Shown here: positions 17,270-27,500 of the stretch, in pieces | Layout of the letters: every line of letters starts with the position of its first letter | How positions within the stretch are numbered: the stretch's first letter is position 1 | From: DASYPQ01 sp041488095 | GTDB taxonomy: Bacteria; Planctomycetota; UBA1135; GCA-002686595 | Direction: 5' to 3' | NCBI GenBank assembly: GCA_041488095.1 | Contig: JBGPOP010000027.1 | Span: 1 to 60,753, forward strand | DNA length: 60,753 nt | Notes under the pieces: generated by a model | What the model was told of the DNA's origin: nothing | Seen by the model: only the letters and a program-made list of their open reading frames with translations | The model's database searches: none | Translations under genes and position numbers: made by a program

Positions 17270-18556
17270 GTGCGAATCCTCTTCCTCAACGACCTCAGCG
17301 ACCCGCGGGTCGGCTCTTCGATCCGTCAGATGCACCAGCAGGGAGAGCGGCTGCGGGCCCTGGGCCACGAGACGGCGCTCGCCACCGCCGTGCAGGACCC
17401 CTCCGAGGTCGGTGAGACCGAGATCGAGGGCCTGCGCGTCTTTCGGTTGCACTCGGACTACAAGGTGCGCTTCCGCGGCTTCGTGTCGCTCGACAACCCG
17501 CGCGTGCGAGCTGGGGTGCGCAGGGTGCTCGCGGACTTCCGCCCTGATATCGTCCACGCGCACCTCCTGCACACCCATCTCTCCTACGCATCCCTGACCG
17601 CGGCACGGCGGGCCGGCGCGGGCGTCGTCTTCACGGCCCACGACGTGATGACGTTCTGCTACCAGAAGCTGACCTGTTTCCACGGAGGCGAGGAGCACGG
17701 CGGCTCGCTCCGGGACTACCAGGCCTATTGGCAGAAGTGCATCCCGTGCCAGCGTCTGCGCTGGAACCCCTGGCGGAATGCGGCGATCCGGCGCGTGCTC
17801 GCGCGCGACGTCCACCGCTTCGTCGCGGTGTCCGACGAGCTGGCGAACGTGATCCGCGCGAACCGGATCCGGGTCGATCGCACGATCCACAATGCGATCC
17901 GGCTGCAGGCGCGCAGGCCCGCGGCAGAGGCGGTCGCGGACTTCCGCAGGCGCCTTGGACTCGAGGGGAAGCAGGTCATCACGATCGCCGGCCGCTTGCA
18001 CGAGCAGAAGGGGGTGGTCCAGCTGCTCCGGGTGCTCTCCCGGCTCGCCCCCGAGTTCCCTGACCTGCGCCTCCTTGCGATGGGCAGGACCGAGGCCTGG
18101 GAGAGCGAGTTCGCCCCCGCCGCGCGGGCGCTCTCCGTCGCCGACCGCGTCGTGAAGGCCGGCTGGCTCGCGGGTCCGGATCTCCAGGCGGCGTACGCCG
18201 TGACCGACGTGTTCGCCATGCCCTCGATCTGCTTCGACACGTTCGGGCTGGTGAACCTCGAGGCGATGGAGCACAGGAAGCCCGTCGTCGCCACGCTGTT
18301 CGGCGGCAGCCCCGAGGTCGTGCGCGACGGGGAGACGGGCTTCGTCGAGAATCCCTTCGACGTGGATGCTTTCGCGGGCAAGATCGCCGTTCTGCTCCGC
18401 GACCCCGCTCTGTGCGCCCGGATGGGGGAGCTCGGCTATCAGCGCCTTGTCCAGCGCTTCACGATCGAGCGCCTGACCGCGGAGTACCTCGATGAATACG
18501 AGCAGGCGCGGTTCCTGGCCTCCGGAATCAAATCGGGCGCCGGAGCTGGTCGATAG
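17270..18556 (+). CDS. GT4-family glycosyltransferase
   Basis: A 428-residue GT-B glycosyltransferase, longer than its neighbours because of a Cys-containing insertion in the N-domain (about residues 120-165, with 'FCYQKLTCFHGG' and 'KCIPCQRLRW'). Such an insert is seen in some GT4 proteins that have a zinc-like Cys cluster. The donor half has 'ITIAGRLHEQKGVVQLLRVL' and 'FDTFGLVNLEAMEHRKPVVA', in which Asp replaces the first Glu of E-x7-E. The start is a GTG behind a GGGGGG tract. The neighbours are a divergent DUF2203 gene and a radical SAM gene 150 bp downstream. Confidence 0.87.
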   Translation: MRILFLNDLSDPRVGSSIRQMHQQGERLRALGHETALATAVQDPSEVGETEIEGLRVFRLHSDYKVRFRGFVSLDNPRVRAGVRRVLADFRPDIVHAHLLHTHLSYASLTAARRAGAGVVFTAHDVMTFCYQKLTCFHGGEEHGGSLRDYQAYWQKCIPCQRLRWNPWRNAAIRRVLARDVHRFVAVSDELANVIRANRIRVDRTIHNAIRLQARRPAAEAVADFRRRLGLEGKQVITIAGRLHEQKGVVQLLRVLSRLAPEFPDLRLLAMGRTEAWESEFAPAARALSVADRVVKAGWLAGPDLQAAYAVTDVFAMPSICFDTFGLVNLEAMEHRKPVVATLFGGSPEVVRDGETGFVENPFDVDAFAGKIAVLLRDPALCARMGELGYQRLVQRFTIERLTAEYLDEYEQARFLASGIKSGAGAGR

Positions 18557-18707
18557 GGGAGGATCCACCCAAACCCCCTGCTTAAAGCGAATTGCGCGGA
18601 TACGGAACGCGGGGTACAGTTGGGCCGGACGGGGTCGTAGCCCGACCTCCGGAAGATCCGAGCTCGACCCTGCCGCACCCGGCGCGACTCCGCGACACCT
18701 GACGCTC

Positions 18708-20135
18708 ATGCGCAAGACCCTCCTCGCCTATGTCAAGCCGCACGTCCAGGAGGACCCCCTGGCGATGATCCTGGGGATCCCCTACCTGGGCGCCTGCCTC
18801 GAGCGCGAGGGGATCCCGGTCGAGCTCGTCGACGAGCGGATCCTCAACGATCAGGCGATGCGCGAGGCGATCGAGAAGAACGACGTCATCGGCTTCGACG
18901 CGCTGACCCCGAACATCCGCCGCGCGATCGCCTGGGCGAAGTACGCCAAGAGCCGGGGCAAGATCACGATCATGGGCGGCCCGCACGCCTCGGTCGACCA
19001 GGGGATCTTCCTGGACTCGGGGCACTTCGACTACGTGCTCAAGGGCGAGGCCGAGGAGACGCTGCCGCAGTTCCTGAAGGCGCTCGAGGGGAACGACGAG
19101 ACGGCGATGAAGGAGATCCCGGGCCTGGCCGCGATGCGCGAAGGGCAGATGTGGGTCGACAACCCCGCCCCGCCGCTGATCAAGAAGCTCGACGACCTGC
19201 CGTTGCCGGCGCGCCACCTCCTGCCGATGGAGCGCTACTTCCAGCTCAACCCGGAGCGGCTCGCCTACATCTTCACCACGCGCGGCTGCCCGTTCAAGTG
19301 CATCTTCTGCCAGAAGGAGCTGACCGGCAGGGGCTACCGCGTGCGCTCCACGGCGCTGATCGTCGACGAGCTGGAGCACGTCGTCAAGACGTACAACCCG
19401 GGCGTGATCCTCTTCGTGGACGAGATCCTGACGCTGCGCAGGAAACGGATCCACGAGATGTGCGACGAGATCCTGCGGAGGAATCTCAAGTTCGAGTGGA
19501 TCGCGAACACGCGCGCGGACTGCGTCGACTATCCGCTGCTGAAGCACATGCACCGGGCCGGATGCCGGCGGATCTACTACGGCTGGGAGTCGGGCAGCCA
19601 GCGCATGCTGGACGTGCTGAAGAAGGACCTGACGCCCGAGGTGATCGTCGAGGCGGCGCGGATGACGCGACGCGCGGGGATCTGGGCCAAGGTCTACCTG
19701 ATCGTCGGAAGCCCGGGCGAGACGCCGGAGGACATCCGGGAGACCGAGAAGGTCCTGAGGCTCGCCGGACCCGACCTCGTGCGCATCAGCGTGTTCAACC
19801 CGCTGATCGGCACGGAGAGCTGGGACGGCTACCTCGCCAACATCGACCTGACCGACCTGACGGAGAACTACGTGTCGAGCAACCGCTCGGCCTACAAGCA
19901 CGAGCACTTCACGCAGGTCGAGCTCGAGGAGCTGCGCAAGAACATGGTGCGCTCCTACGAGCGCTGGTACTACGGCTACGGGCGGCGGGCGAGGCGCTTC
20001 ATGGAGCGCATGATGTACTACATGGAGAACCCGCAGTACGGGAAGAAGCGCCTGGGCCGCACGCTCGGGCTCGTGCCGCCGCCGCCGATGAAGGGGCTGA
20101 AGAGCGCGGGCATGTCGACCACTCCGGCGAACTGA
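18708..20135 (+). CDS. B12-binding-domain radical SAM protein
   Basis: A 475-residue BchE/PhpK-like radical SAM enzyme. Residues about 1-150 form a cobalamin-binding Rossmann-type domain ('IMGGPHASVDQGIFL'). The radical SAM core has the 4Fe-4S motif C-x3-C-x2-C at Cys194, Cys198 and Cys201 ('RGCPFKCIFC'), followed by SAM-binding segments ('FVDEILTLRRKRI', 'YYGWESGSQRMLDVL', 'KVYLIVGSPGETPEDI'). Members of this class carry out methylations, cyclisations or other radical reactions, often on lipids or carbohydrates; the substrate here is unknown. The ATG at 18708 is chosen because the conserved domain begins there; the upstream in-frame residues are not conserved-looking. It sits inside the glycan locus, convergent with a membrane protein. 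Confidence 0.87.
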   Translation: MRKTLLAYVKPHVQEDPLAMILGIPYLGACLEREGIPVELVDERILNDQAMREAIEKNDVIGFDALTPNIRRAIAWAKYAKSRGKITIMGGPHASVDQGIFLDSGHFDYVLKGEAEETLPQFLKALEGNDETAMKEIPGLAAMREGQMWVDNPAPPLIKKLDDLPLPARHLLPMERYFQLNPERLAYIFTTRGCPFKCIFCQKELTGRGYRVRSTALIVDELEHVVKTYNPGVILFVDEILTLRRKRIHEMCDEILRRNLKFEWIANTRADCVDYPLLKHMHRAGCRRIYYGWESGSQRMLDVLKKDLTPEVIVEAARMTRRAGIWAKVYLIVGSPGETPEDIRETEKVLRLAGPDLVRISVFNPLIGTESWDGYLANIDLTDLTENYVSSNRSAYKHEHFTQVELEELRKNMVRSYERWYYGYGRRARRFMERMMYYMENPQYGKKRLGRTLGLVPPPPMKGLKSAGMSTTPAN

Positions 20136-20226
20136 TCGCGCACCTGGGCCGTCGTCGAAGACAGAGCGACACCGGGAGAGCCACTGGCCGATGCCCGCCG
20201 CGGGCAGGGCCCCGGCCCGGCGCGGC

Positions 20227-21492
20227 TCAGTGGGTCCGCACGGGGATCCACAGGCGGCGCGCCACGGACAGGAAGTACGTGACCGGGTCGTAGGCTTGGA
20301 AGTGCACCCACACGAGGTCGAAGCTGCGCCAGTCGAGCCAGCACAGGACCACCACGATCAGGCCCGTGAGGACGGCGGCGCGCATGGGTTTCCTGCCGCC
20401 GACGAGCTCCCCGATCATCAGCACGGAGAAGACCCGGATCGGCAGCTCCAGCACCACGGTGTAGCGGATGTTCTTGGTGAAGAACGAGAGCTCCAGGATG
20501 AAGAGCGCCGCCACGAGGCCCAGGAACACGCTCCTCCGGTCGTACACGCCCGCGCGCAGGCGCACGGCGGACACGGCGAACCAGCCGATGGCGAGCAGCG
20601 TGGGCCAGGGTGAGAACAGGAGGTAGTCGAGGATCGTGCGGAACCACGGCCCCGAGCCGAACTGGATTGCGTAGGGGTTCGTCGCGGGCGAATCCAGGAC
20701 GATCCGCGTCGTCTCCAGGAGCTTCGCGACGCTCCCAGCTGCGAGGGCGAAGAGCGAGGCCGTGACCACACCCGGGACCACGAAGCACAGGGCCATGCTC
20801 CCCAGCGGGTGCGGCACGCGCCGGACGAATCGCTCGTAGAGCACGAAGGCCGCGAAGGGGACGACGAGCAGGACCGACAGCTCCTTGACGAGCACCATGA
20901 AGGCCAGCGCGGCCATGAACAGGACTCGGCGCCTCAGGCTTCCCGGATCGTGGACCAGATCCAGGAACAGCCACACCGTGGTCGTCATGCACAAGGCGTT
21001 GAAGCTGTCCGTCAACGCCAGGCGCGAAATGCCCATCAAGAGCGGCGAGAAGGCGATCAGCACTCCGATGAACAGCGCCTTCGGCTCGCCGAAGTGACGG
21101 CGGGCAAAGGCGTAGTTGACCAGGCACAGGAGCAGGTAGGAGGCCAACGAGAGGTATTGCAGAGCCAGGAAGCTCGCGCCGAAGATTCCCGCCCACAGCG
21201 CCGACGTGACGATGAACCCGATGCGAGATGGGGGGGGATAGATCCAGTCCTTCTGCGTCGCGTTCCACTGGTCGAAAAGTCCGGGGAAGGACGGCAACCC
21301 CTCGGCGTGCACGGTCTGCATGTAGCGCAGGTAGTAGCCGTCGTCGGAGTCGGGATCCTTGACCGCGGACTGCATCGACCCGATCAGGATCCAGGCGAGG
21401 AGCGCGAGAGTCAGCGCGAACAGGGCCGGCGGCAGGAGACCGGTCGAGCGAGTCGGCGCCGGCTCCGTCGCGATGTCCGTGTTCCTGCCCAT
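20227..21492 (-). CDS. Multi-spanning GT-C/GT39-like membrane protein
   Basis: A 421-residue membrane protein with about ten hydrophobic segments. The first helix is followed by a loop with adjacent acids ('VKDPDSDDGYYLRYMQTVHA'), the place where GT39-type (dolichyl-phosphate mannosyltransferase/ArnT-like) enzymes hold the catalytic Asp. The next loop contains 'DWIYPPPSRIGF', similar to the 'YPPL' motif of that family. It is the last gene of a minus-strand trio with the GT2-methyltransferase fusion and another GT-C protein (gaps of 45 and 15 bp), so it is probably part of one operon that uses a polyprenyl-phosphate sugar. The exact sugar is unknown. Confidence 0.75.
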   Translation of the reverse strand: MGRNTDIATEPAPTRSTGLLPPALFALTLALLAWILIGSMQSAVKDPDSDDGYYLRYMQTVHAEGLPSFPGLFDQWNATQKDWIYPPPSRIGFIVTSALWAGIFGASFLALQYLSLASYLLLCLVNYAFARRHFGEPKALFIGVLIAFSPLLMGISRLALTDSFNALCMTTTVWLFLDLVHDPGSLRRRVLFMAALAFMVLVKELSVLLVVPFAAFVLYERFVRRVPHPLGSMALCFVVPGVVTASLFALAAGSVAKLLETTRIVLDSPATNPYAIQFGSGPWFRTILDYLLFSPWPTLLAIGWFAVSAVRLRAGVYDRRSVFLGLVAALFILELSFFTKNIRYTVVLELPIRVFSVLMIGELVGGRKPMRAAVLTGLIVVVLCWLDWRSFDLVWVHFQAYDPVTYFLSVARRLWIPVRTH

Positions 21493-21537
21493 CGGAAGAG
21501 AACGTGCAGTTGAGCAGCCCGCGCCGGGGAAGGGAAG

Positions 21538-23001
21538 TCAGGGTGCCTTGGACGGCGACCGGTCGAGGCCCGCCGGCCGGTCGAGCAGTGTCGTCCCCTC
21601 GGCCTCGAGCAGGAACTGGTACGCGAACAGCTTGGGGTAGATCCTCGCCAGGAGGTGATAGACCTCGGAGAGCGCGGCGACGAGGCGGCTCTGCCCGGTC
21701 GACTCGAAGATCACCTCGAAGGGCAGCGAGGTCTCGCGCTGCCGGAGGATCCGGAAGCCGCCCCCTTCGACCTCGCGCCGGAAGGTCGCCTGCGTGAAGA
21801 GGTGCACGTGGGTCTCGTCGAGCACGCCGCGCGGCCCGTACTCGAAGCGCCCCACGAGGAGCGACAGGCGGTAGAACCAGATGGCGACGTTCGGGGTCGA
21901 GATCAGGAGCCGTCCGTCGGGCTTGAGGTAGCGCCGCGCGCTCTTCAGGAGCTGCTCGCGGTTGCATACGTGCTCGAGGACGTCGGCGACAACGACGTAG
22001 TCGAAGACGCGGTCCTCGGGGATCTCGAGCGGCTCCTCGAGGTCGCGCCGGTGGTAGGCCTCCAGGTCGCGCGAGACTCCCTCGGGACGGCCGACGTCGA
22101 CCCCGGTCGTGCGCACGCCCTTCTCGCGCAGCGGGCGCGCGAGCAGGCCCTGCGAGCAGCCCAGGTCCAGCACGCGCGTCCCCGGGCGGATGGCCTCTAG
22201 GATCTGCATGTGGGAACCCGTGCGGCTGTGCTTGAAGGTGTAGCGCACGCCGCGGTCGACGAGGAACGCGCCGTTGCGCTGCAAGTGGAGCTGGTGGAAG
22301 CGGTAGCCGAGCGCGGACGCGAGCGCGTCGGCCGCGCGGAAACCCGGCTCCGGAAAGGTGCCGACGCGGACCTCGCGCACGGGCGCTCCCAGCGCGCGGC
22401 ATTGGATCAGGATCTCCGTGTCGAAGCGGCGGCCGTCGGAATCGAGCTGGAAGGGGATCCGGCGGAGGGTTTCGCACGAGTACAGCCGCATCCCGCTCTC
22501 CCAGTCCGAGAGGTGCATCCCGAGCATCCGCCGCAGAAGCCAGCTCGAGAGGCCGGCTCCCCCGCGCTCGCGCACGCCGACGACGACCTCGCAGCCCTCG
22601 AGGACCGAGGCAGCCCAGAGATCGGCGAGGCGCTCGGGCGGGTGCCGGCCGTCGCCCTCGATCAGGATCACCTGGTCGAAGCCGTGCTCGAGCGCGTACT
22701 CGATTGCGACCTTGCGGCGCCCTCCGTAACCGTAGCGCCGGGGGTTCCGGAGCAGGCGCAGGTTCTCGAGTCGAGGCAGTGCCGCCGGGTCCGGCCCATC
22801 GCACTCGAGGAGCACGGCGATCTCGGCGAACAGCGGCGCGATCCCCGCCGGGATGCGTTCGAGAACGCCGGAAAGCGCCTCGCCCGCGCCGTCGTGCGAA
22901 AGCACGATCAGCGCACAGCGTGGGAAGTTCGCGCCGGCCTCGCGCTTCTTCCGCGCGAGCGCCGCGGCGAGCTCCGTCGCGGCCGGGTCGAGGTCGCTCA
23001 T
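21538..23001 (-). CDS. GT2 glycosyltransferase fused to SAM methyltransferase
   Basis: A 487-residue two-domain protein. Residues about 28-245 are a dolichyl-phosphate-sugar-synthase-like GT2 domain: 'RRYGYGGRRKVAIEYALEHG' and 'VILIEGDGRHPPERLADLW', with metal-site Asp117, then 'SDWESGMRLYS' and 'RRFDTEILIQ'. Residues about 258-420 are a class I methyltransferase with motif I 'VLDLGCSQG' (277-285), a following Asp302 and 'FDYVVVADVLEHVCNREQLL'. The first half probably makes a polyprenyl-phosphate sugar; the flanking GT-C proteins in the same operon would use it. The second half could methylate that sugar or a partner molecule. The linker at about 246-260 is short, so the fusion appears real; no frame change is needed to read through it. 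Confidence 0.87.
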   Translation of the reverse strand: MSDLDPAATELAAALARKKREAGANFPRCALIVLSHDGAGEALSGVLERIPAGIAPLFAEIAVLLECDGPDPAALPRLENLRLLRNPRRYGYGGRRKVAIEYALEHGFDQVILIEGDGRHPPERLADLWAASVLEGCEVVVGVRERGGAGLSSWLLRRMLGMHLSDWESGMRLYSCETLRRIPFQLDSDGRRFDTEILIQCRALGAPVREVRVGTFPEPGFRAADALASALGYRFHQLHLQRNGAFLVDRGVRYTFKHSRTGSHMQILEAIRPGTRVLDLGCSQGLLARPLREKGVRTTGVDVGRPEGVSRDLEAYHRRDLEEPLEIPEDRVFDYVVVADVLEHVCNREQLLKSARRYLKPDGRLLISTPNVAIWFYRLSLLVGRFEYGPRGVLDETHVHLFTQATFRREVEGGGFRILRQRETSLPFEVIFESTGQSRLVAALSEVYHLLARIYPKLFAYQFLLEAEGTTLLDRPAGLDRSPSKAP

Positions 23002-23016
23002 GCGGAGCCGGCGATC

Positions 23017-24393
23017 CTACCAGAGCGTGAAGAGCGCCGTCTCCAGGAGCAGCGCCTGAGCGAGGCCCGCGGCGAGGAGCAGGCGCTGCGAGCCCTCCGA
23101 AAACGGTCCGGCCGAGACGGCGACCGCTGCGAGCCAGGGCAGGGCGAAGAGCCACACGCGCTCGGTCTCGAGGAAGTAGATGCCGCCGCAGGACATCGCC
23201 AGCAGCGTGAGGAGCGCGGCCGGCGTCCAGGGCTCGCCGCGGAGGGGCCGGGCGCACGCCCGCGCGACCGCCGCGGCGACGAGCGCGAGCCCTGCGCCGA
23301 TCAGGAACGAGGTCGCGTTGCCGAGGGAGAAGAGGGCCCACAGCGATCCGGGCTCGACGCCGGCCGCACGCCGGATCAGTGCAAGGCCGCTCTCTCGCGC
23401 ACGGTGGAGGCAACTCCAGATCGGGAAACCGGTCGCGGCGAAGAGCAGCCAGGCAGCTCCGACGTAGCCCGCGGCCATGTGCATGAGGCGCGCGGCGGTC
23501 GCGAACGGTGCGCCTCGGCCGCGGAAGAGGGCATGCAGGAGGATGGCCAGGCCGACGGGCAGCGCGGAGAAGCTGAAGAAGGTCGAGAGCAGGAGCGCTG
23601 CGCCGGCGAGCCAGGCCCGGGGAGGCCGGCTCTCCGAGGCGAGGGCTCGCAGGGAGAGCAGCCAGGCGAGCGTCGCGAAGAACAGGAACACCGCGTCCAT
23701 CGACGTGCAGGCGAAGTCGAGCAGCGCAGGGCACGCGAGGAGCAACAGCGATCCCTGCCGGGCCGCGCGGGCTCCCGCGAGGTGTTCGAGGACTCTCCAC
23801 GAGAGCAGGATCGCGGCCGCGGAGAAGGCCAGGACCACGAGCCCCGCGACGAGAGCGCTCGGGCCGAAGAGCTCCGCCGCGATGTGCAGGAGGATCGCAT
23901 GCCCGGGCGGGAAGTGCTGCCCGTGCAGCGAGAGCGTCGGCATGATCGCGACGTAGTCCTCCAGGAAGCGAGGGAGGCTCCCGATGCGCCGCGCGTCGTG
24001 GAAGAACTCCTCGTTCCGGTACAGATCGAACTGGCGGCCGAGGTCGGCGAGATCCGAGCGCACGAGGAACAACGCCAGCGGGAGGAGAACCGCCGCGGCC
24101 AGGAGAGCGACGGCGAAGCGCACCCGGGAGAGGCGTTCCGGATCGCACAGGCGCCCCGAGAAGAGAGTCAAGCCCAGCCCGAGCGCGGCGAAGAGGAGCG
24201 CGCCCGGCCGCGCGAGGGGCGAGACGAACGCGTAGAGCGGCGCGAGAGCCTCTTCTCCCTGCCAGGTCGCGAGCACCCTCCCGTGCAGCAGCCGGAACGA
24301 GATCGCCCACAGCGCGGCCAGCGCGAGCGCGACGAGGAGCAGGAGCGAGCGCGAGACGCGCACGGGATCGCGCTCGGCCGTGCTCTCCGGCAT
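23017..24393 (-). CDS. Multi-spanning GT-C-like membrane protein
   Basis: A 458-residue integral membrane protein with about eleven hydrophobic segments. The extracytoplasmic loop after the third or fourth helix contains 'DLGRQFDLYRNEEFFHDARR' and, further on, 'LHGQHFPPGHAILLH', which has the 'FPPG' (YPPG-type) motif common in GT39/GT83-like enzymes. It is first in the minus-strand trio that also contains the GT2-methyltransferase fusion, 15 bp downstream. A role as a polyprenyl-phosphate-sugar-dependent transferase is inferred from the context and fold-like pattern. It is divergent from the tricorn protease gene, with about 120 bp between the starts that should hold promoters for both. Confidence 0.72.
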   Translation of the reverse strand: MPESTAERDPVRVSRSLLLLVALALAALWAISFRLLHGRVLATWQGEEALAPLYAFVSPLARPGALLFAALGLGLTLFSGRLCDPERLSRVRFAVALLAAAVLLPLALFLVRSDLADLGRQFDLYRNEEFFHDARRIGSLPRFLEDYVAIMPTLSLHGQHFPPGHAILLHIAAELFGPSALVAGLVVLAFSAAAILLSWRVLEHLAGARAARQGSLLLLACPALLDFACTSMDAVFLFFATLAWLLSLRALASESRPPRAWLAGAALLLSTFFSFSALPVGLAILLHALFRGRGAPFATAARLMHMAAGYVGAAWLLFAATGFPIWSCLHRARESGLALIRRAAGVEPGSLWALFSLGNATSFLIGAGLALVAAAVARACARPLRGEPWTPAALLTLLAMSCGGIYFLETERVWLFALPWLAAVAVSAGPFSEGSQRLLLAAGLAQALLLETALFTLW

Positions 24394-24515
24394 CGGCGCG
24401 CAACTCTAGCGCCGCTTCCTGCGGGATCCAAGCAGCGCGCGGTGGTGGGGCGGCGGTGAGGTCCCTATCCTGGCCCGCCCTTCGCGCGTCCCGCGCACCT
24501 CCGGAGACAAGATTC

Positions 24516-27500
24516 ATGCACTCCAGCCCCGTCCGAATTCCGGGGGCCTTGTCGGCCCTCGTCGCCCTGGCCCTCCTCGCCGCGAGCGCCCCGGCTCAGA
24601 CGAAGCTCCTGCGGTTCCCCGACATCCGCGGCGACAAGGTCGTGTTCTGCTATGCGGGCGATCTGTGGCTCGCGCCCTCGACCGGAGGAACCGCGACGCG
24701 CTTGACGGCGCACGAGGGCCTGGAGCTCTTCCCGAAGTTCTCGCCCGACGGCCGCTGGATCGCCTTCACGGGCCAGTACGACGGCGACGAGCAGGTGTAC
24801 GTGATCCCGGCCTCGGGAGGCGTGCCGAGACAGCTCACGTGGTATCCCGCGCGCGGCCCCCTCCCGGCGCGGTGGGGCTACGACAACCAGGTCTACGGCT
24901 GGACCAAGGACTCGAAGCGAGTGCTCTTCCGTTCGATGCGCGACGGCTGGGCCCTGACCGACACGCACCTCTACACGGTCGACCTCGAGGGCGGCCTTCC
25001 CGTCGCGCTGCCGATGCCGGTCTCGGGCGGCGGCGACTTCTCGCCCGGCGAGACGCAGGTCGTGTACTCGCCGCTGACGCGCGACTTCCGCACCTGGAAG
25101 CGCTACGAGGGCGGCTGGGCGCAGGACCTCTACATCTACGACCTCGCCACGGCGAAGGTCGAGCCCGTCGCCCACTCCCCGCGGACCGAGAGGGATCCGA
25201 TGTGGATCGGGAACCAGATCGTTTTCGCCTCGGACCGCGACGGGACGCTGAACCTGTACTCGTACGACGTCGAGTCCAAGAAGGTCGAGCAGCTCACGAA
25301 GAGCGCGGAGTGGGACGTGCGCTGGCCGAGCCGGGGCGAGGACGGCGAAATCGTGTACGAAGGCGGCGGCGAGCTGCACGTCTACGACACGAAGAGCCGC
25401 ACCGACCGCAAGCTCTCGATCGCGGTCCCGAACGACGGCGTGGCCATGCGCCCGGCGCGCGTCAGCGCGGCCGACCGGATCGAGGGCGCGAGCCTCTCGC
25501 CCAAGGGCGAGCGCGCCCTGATCGTCGCGCGCGGCGACGTGTTCACGGCCCCGATCGAGAAGGGTCCGACCCGCAACCTGACCCGCTCCTCCGACGCGCA
25601 CGACCGGGGCGCGGTGTGGTCGCCGGACGGGGCGAGAATCGCCTTCGTTTCGGACAAGAGCGGCGAGGAGGAGATCTGGGTCGTCGACCAGGACGGGTCC
25701 GGAGCGCCCGAGCAGCTCACGAAGGACGGACACACGCGCCGCCTGGGCCTGGCGTGGTCTCCCGACGGCAAGCGCATCGCCTTCAGCGACCAGACCGGCC
25801 GGATCTTCTCCCTGACCCTCGAGACGCGCGCGGTCCTCGAGCTCGCGCGGGACAAGGCCGGCAGCGCCGGCGACTACGCCTGGTCGGGGGACGGGGCCTG
25901 GCTGGCGTTCTCGCTCGGTGACGAGAACGGCTTCCGCTCGATCTGGATCTCCGGCGTCGAGTCGGGCGAACTTCACCGCGTCACCGACGAGATGTTCAAC
26001 GAGGCCGAGCCCGTCTGGGATCCGGCCGGCAACTACCTCTACTACTTCTCCGACCGCGAGTACGCACCCCAGCTCTCGGGGATCGAGTGGAACTTCGCAG
26101 CGAATCGTACGACCGGGATCTTCGCGATCGCGCTGAGGAAGGACGTGAAGCACCCCTTCCCGCCCGAGAGCGACGAGGTGTCCGTGAAGAAGGAGGGCGA
26201 GAAGAAGGACGACGAGAAGAAGGGCGACGAGAAGAAGGGCGACGAGAAGGACAAGCCCAAGGAAGCCGTCCGGATCGATTTCGAGGGTCTTGCCTCGCGC
26301 GTCGCGCGGGCGCCCGTCGAGGCCGACAACTACTCGAGCTTGACGGCCAACAAGGAAGGCCTGTTCTACATGCGCGGCGGGGCGCCCTACTACGGACGCG
26401 AGAGCGAGCGCAAGAGCGCGCTCATGGTGTTCAACCTGAAGGATCGCAAGGCGACCGAGCTCGCCGACGAGGTCTCCGGCTACGCGCTGTCGTCGGACGG
26501 CTCCAAGGTCCTCGTCCGCCAGGGCGAGGCCCTGAACCTCTACGACGCCTCATCCAAGGGCAAGGACTCGAAGAAGACCGTGCCGACCGCCGGCCTGATG
26601 GTCGACCGCGTGCCCAAGCAGGAATGGATCCAGATCTTCAACGAGGTGTGGCGGCGGTACCGGGACTACTTCTACGTCGAGAACATGCACGGCTACGACT
26701 GGATGGCCCTGCGCCGCCAGTACGGCCAGCTCCTCGAGTTCGTCGCGCACCGCGCCGACCTCAACTACGTGATGGGGGAGATGGTCGCCGAGCTGAACGT
26801 CGGGCACACCTACATCACCGGCGGCGACTGGCAGGTCCCCGAGCGGCCCAAGGTCGCCTTGCCGGGCTGCCGCTTCGATCTGGACGCGGCCAGCGGGCGC
26901 TACCGCATCGCCCGGATCTTCGCGGGCCAGAACGAGGAGGAGCGCTATCGCTCGCCGCTGACCGAGGTGGGTGTCGATGCGCGCGTCGGCGACTACGTCC
27001 TGGCGATCGACGGGCAGGATCTGGACCTGCACGAGAACCCCTACCGGCTGCTGCGCAACAAGGCCGACCGCCCGGTCGACCTCACGCTCAACGAGAAGCC
27101 CGAGAAGGACGGCGCGCGGAAGGTGACCTACCGGCCGATCACCTCGGAGACGGAGCTCCAATACCTGAACTGGGTGGCCGCCAACCGCGCACGCGTCGAC
27201 AAGCTCTCGAACGGCAGGATCGGGTACATGCACCTTCCCAACATGGGAGCCGAGGGGATCCGCGAGTTCATCAAGTGGTACTACGGGCAAGTGCGCAAGG
27301 AGGGCCTGATCATCGACGACCGCGCCAACGGCGGGGGGAACGTCAGCCAGATGGTGCTCGAGCGCCTGCGCCGCACGCTGCTCGGAACGGAGTACTCGCG
27401 CAACAGCGACTACCCCGGCACCTACCCCGCGGTGGTCTTCACCGGGCCGATGGCGTGTCTCCTCAACGAGAACTCCGCCTCCGATGGCGACATCTTCCCG

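Noticed and set aside
20192..20206. Short hairpin TGCCCG-CCG-CGGGCA after the radical SAM gene
   Set aside because: The stem is only 6 bp with a 3-nt loop and has no T-run. In this GC-rich sequence it could be chance, although it lies between convergent genes.
20018..24517. 1499-residue open frame on the minus strand
   Set aside because: It is a shadow in another frame of the three real minus-strand genes (20227-24393); its composition is Arg/Pro/Ala-biased.
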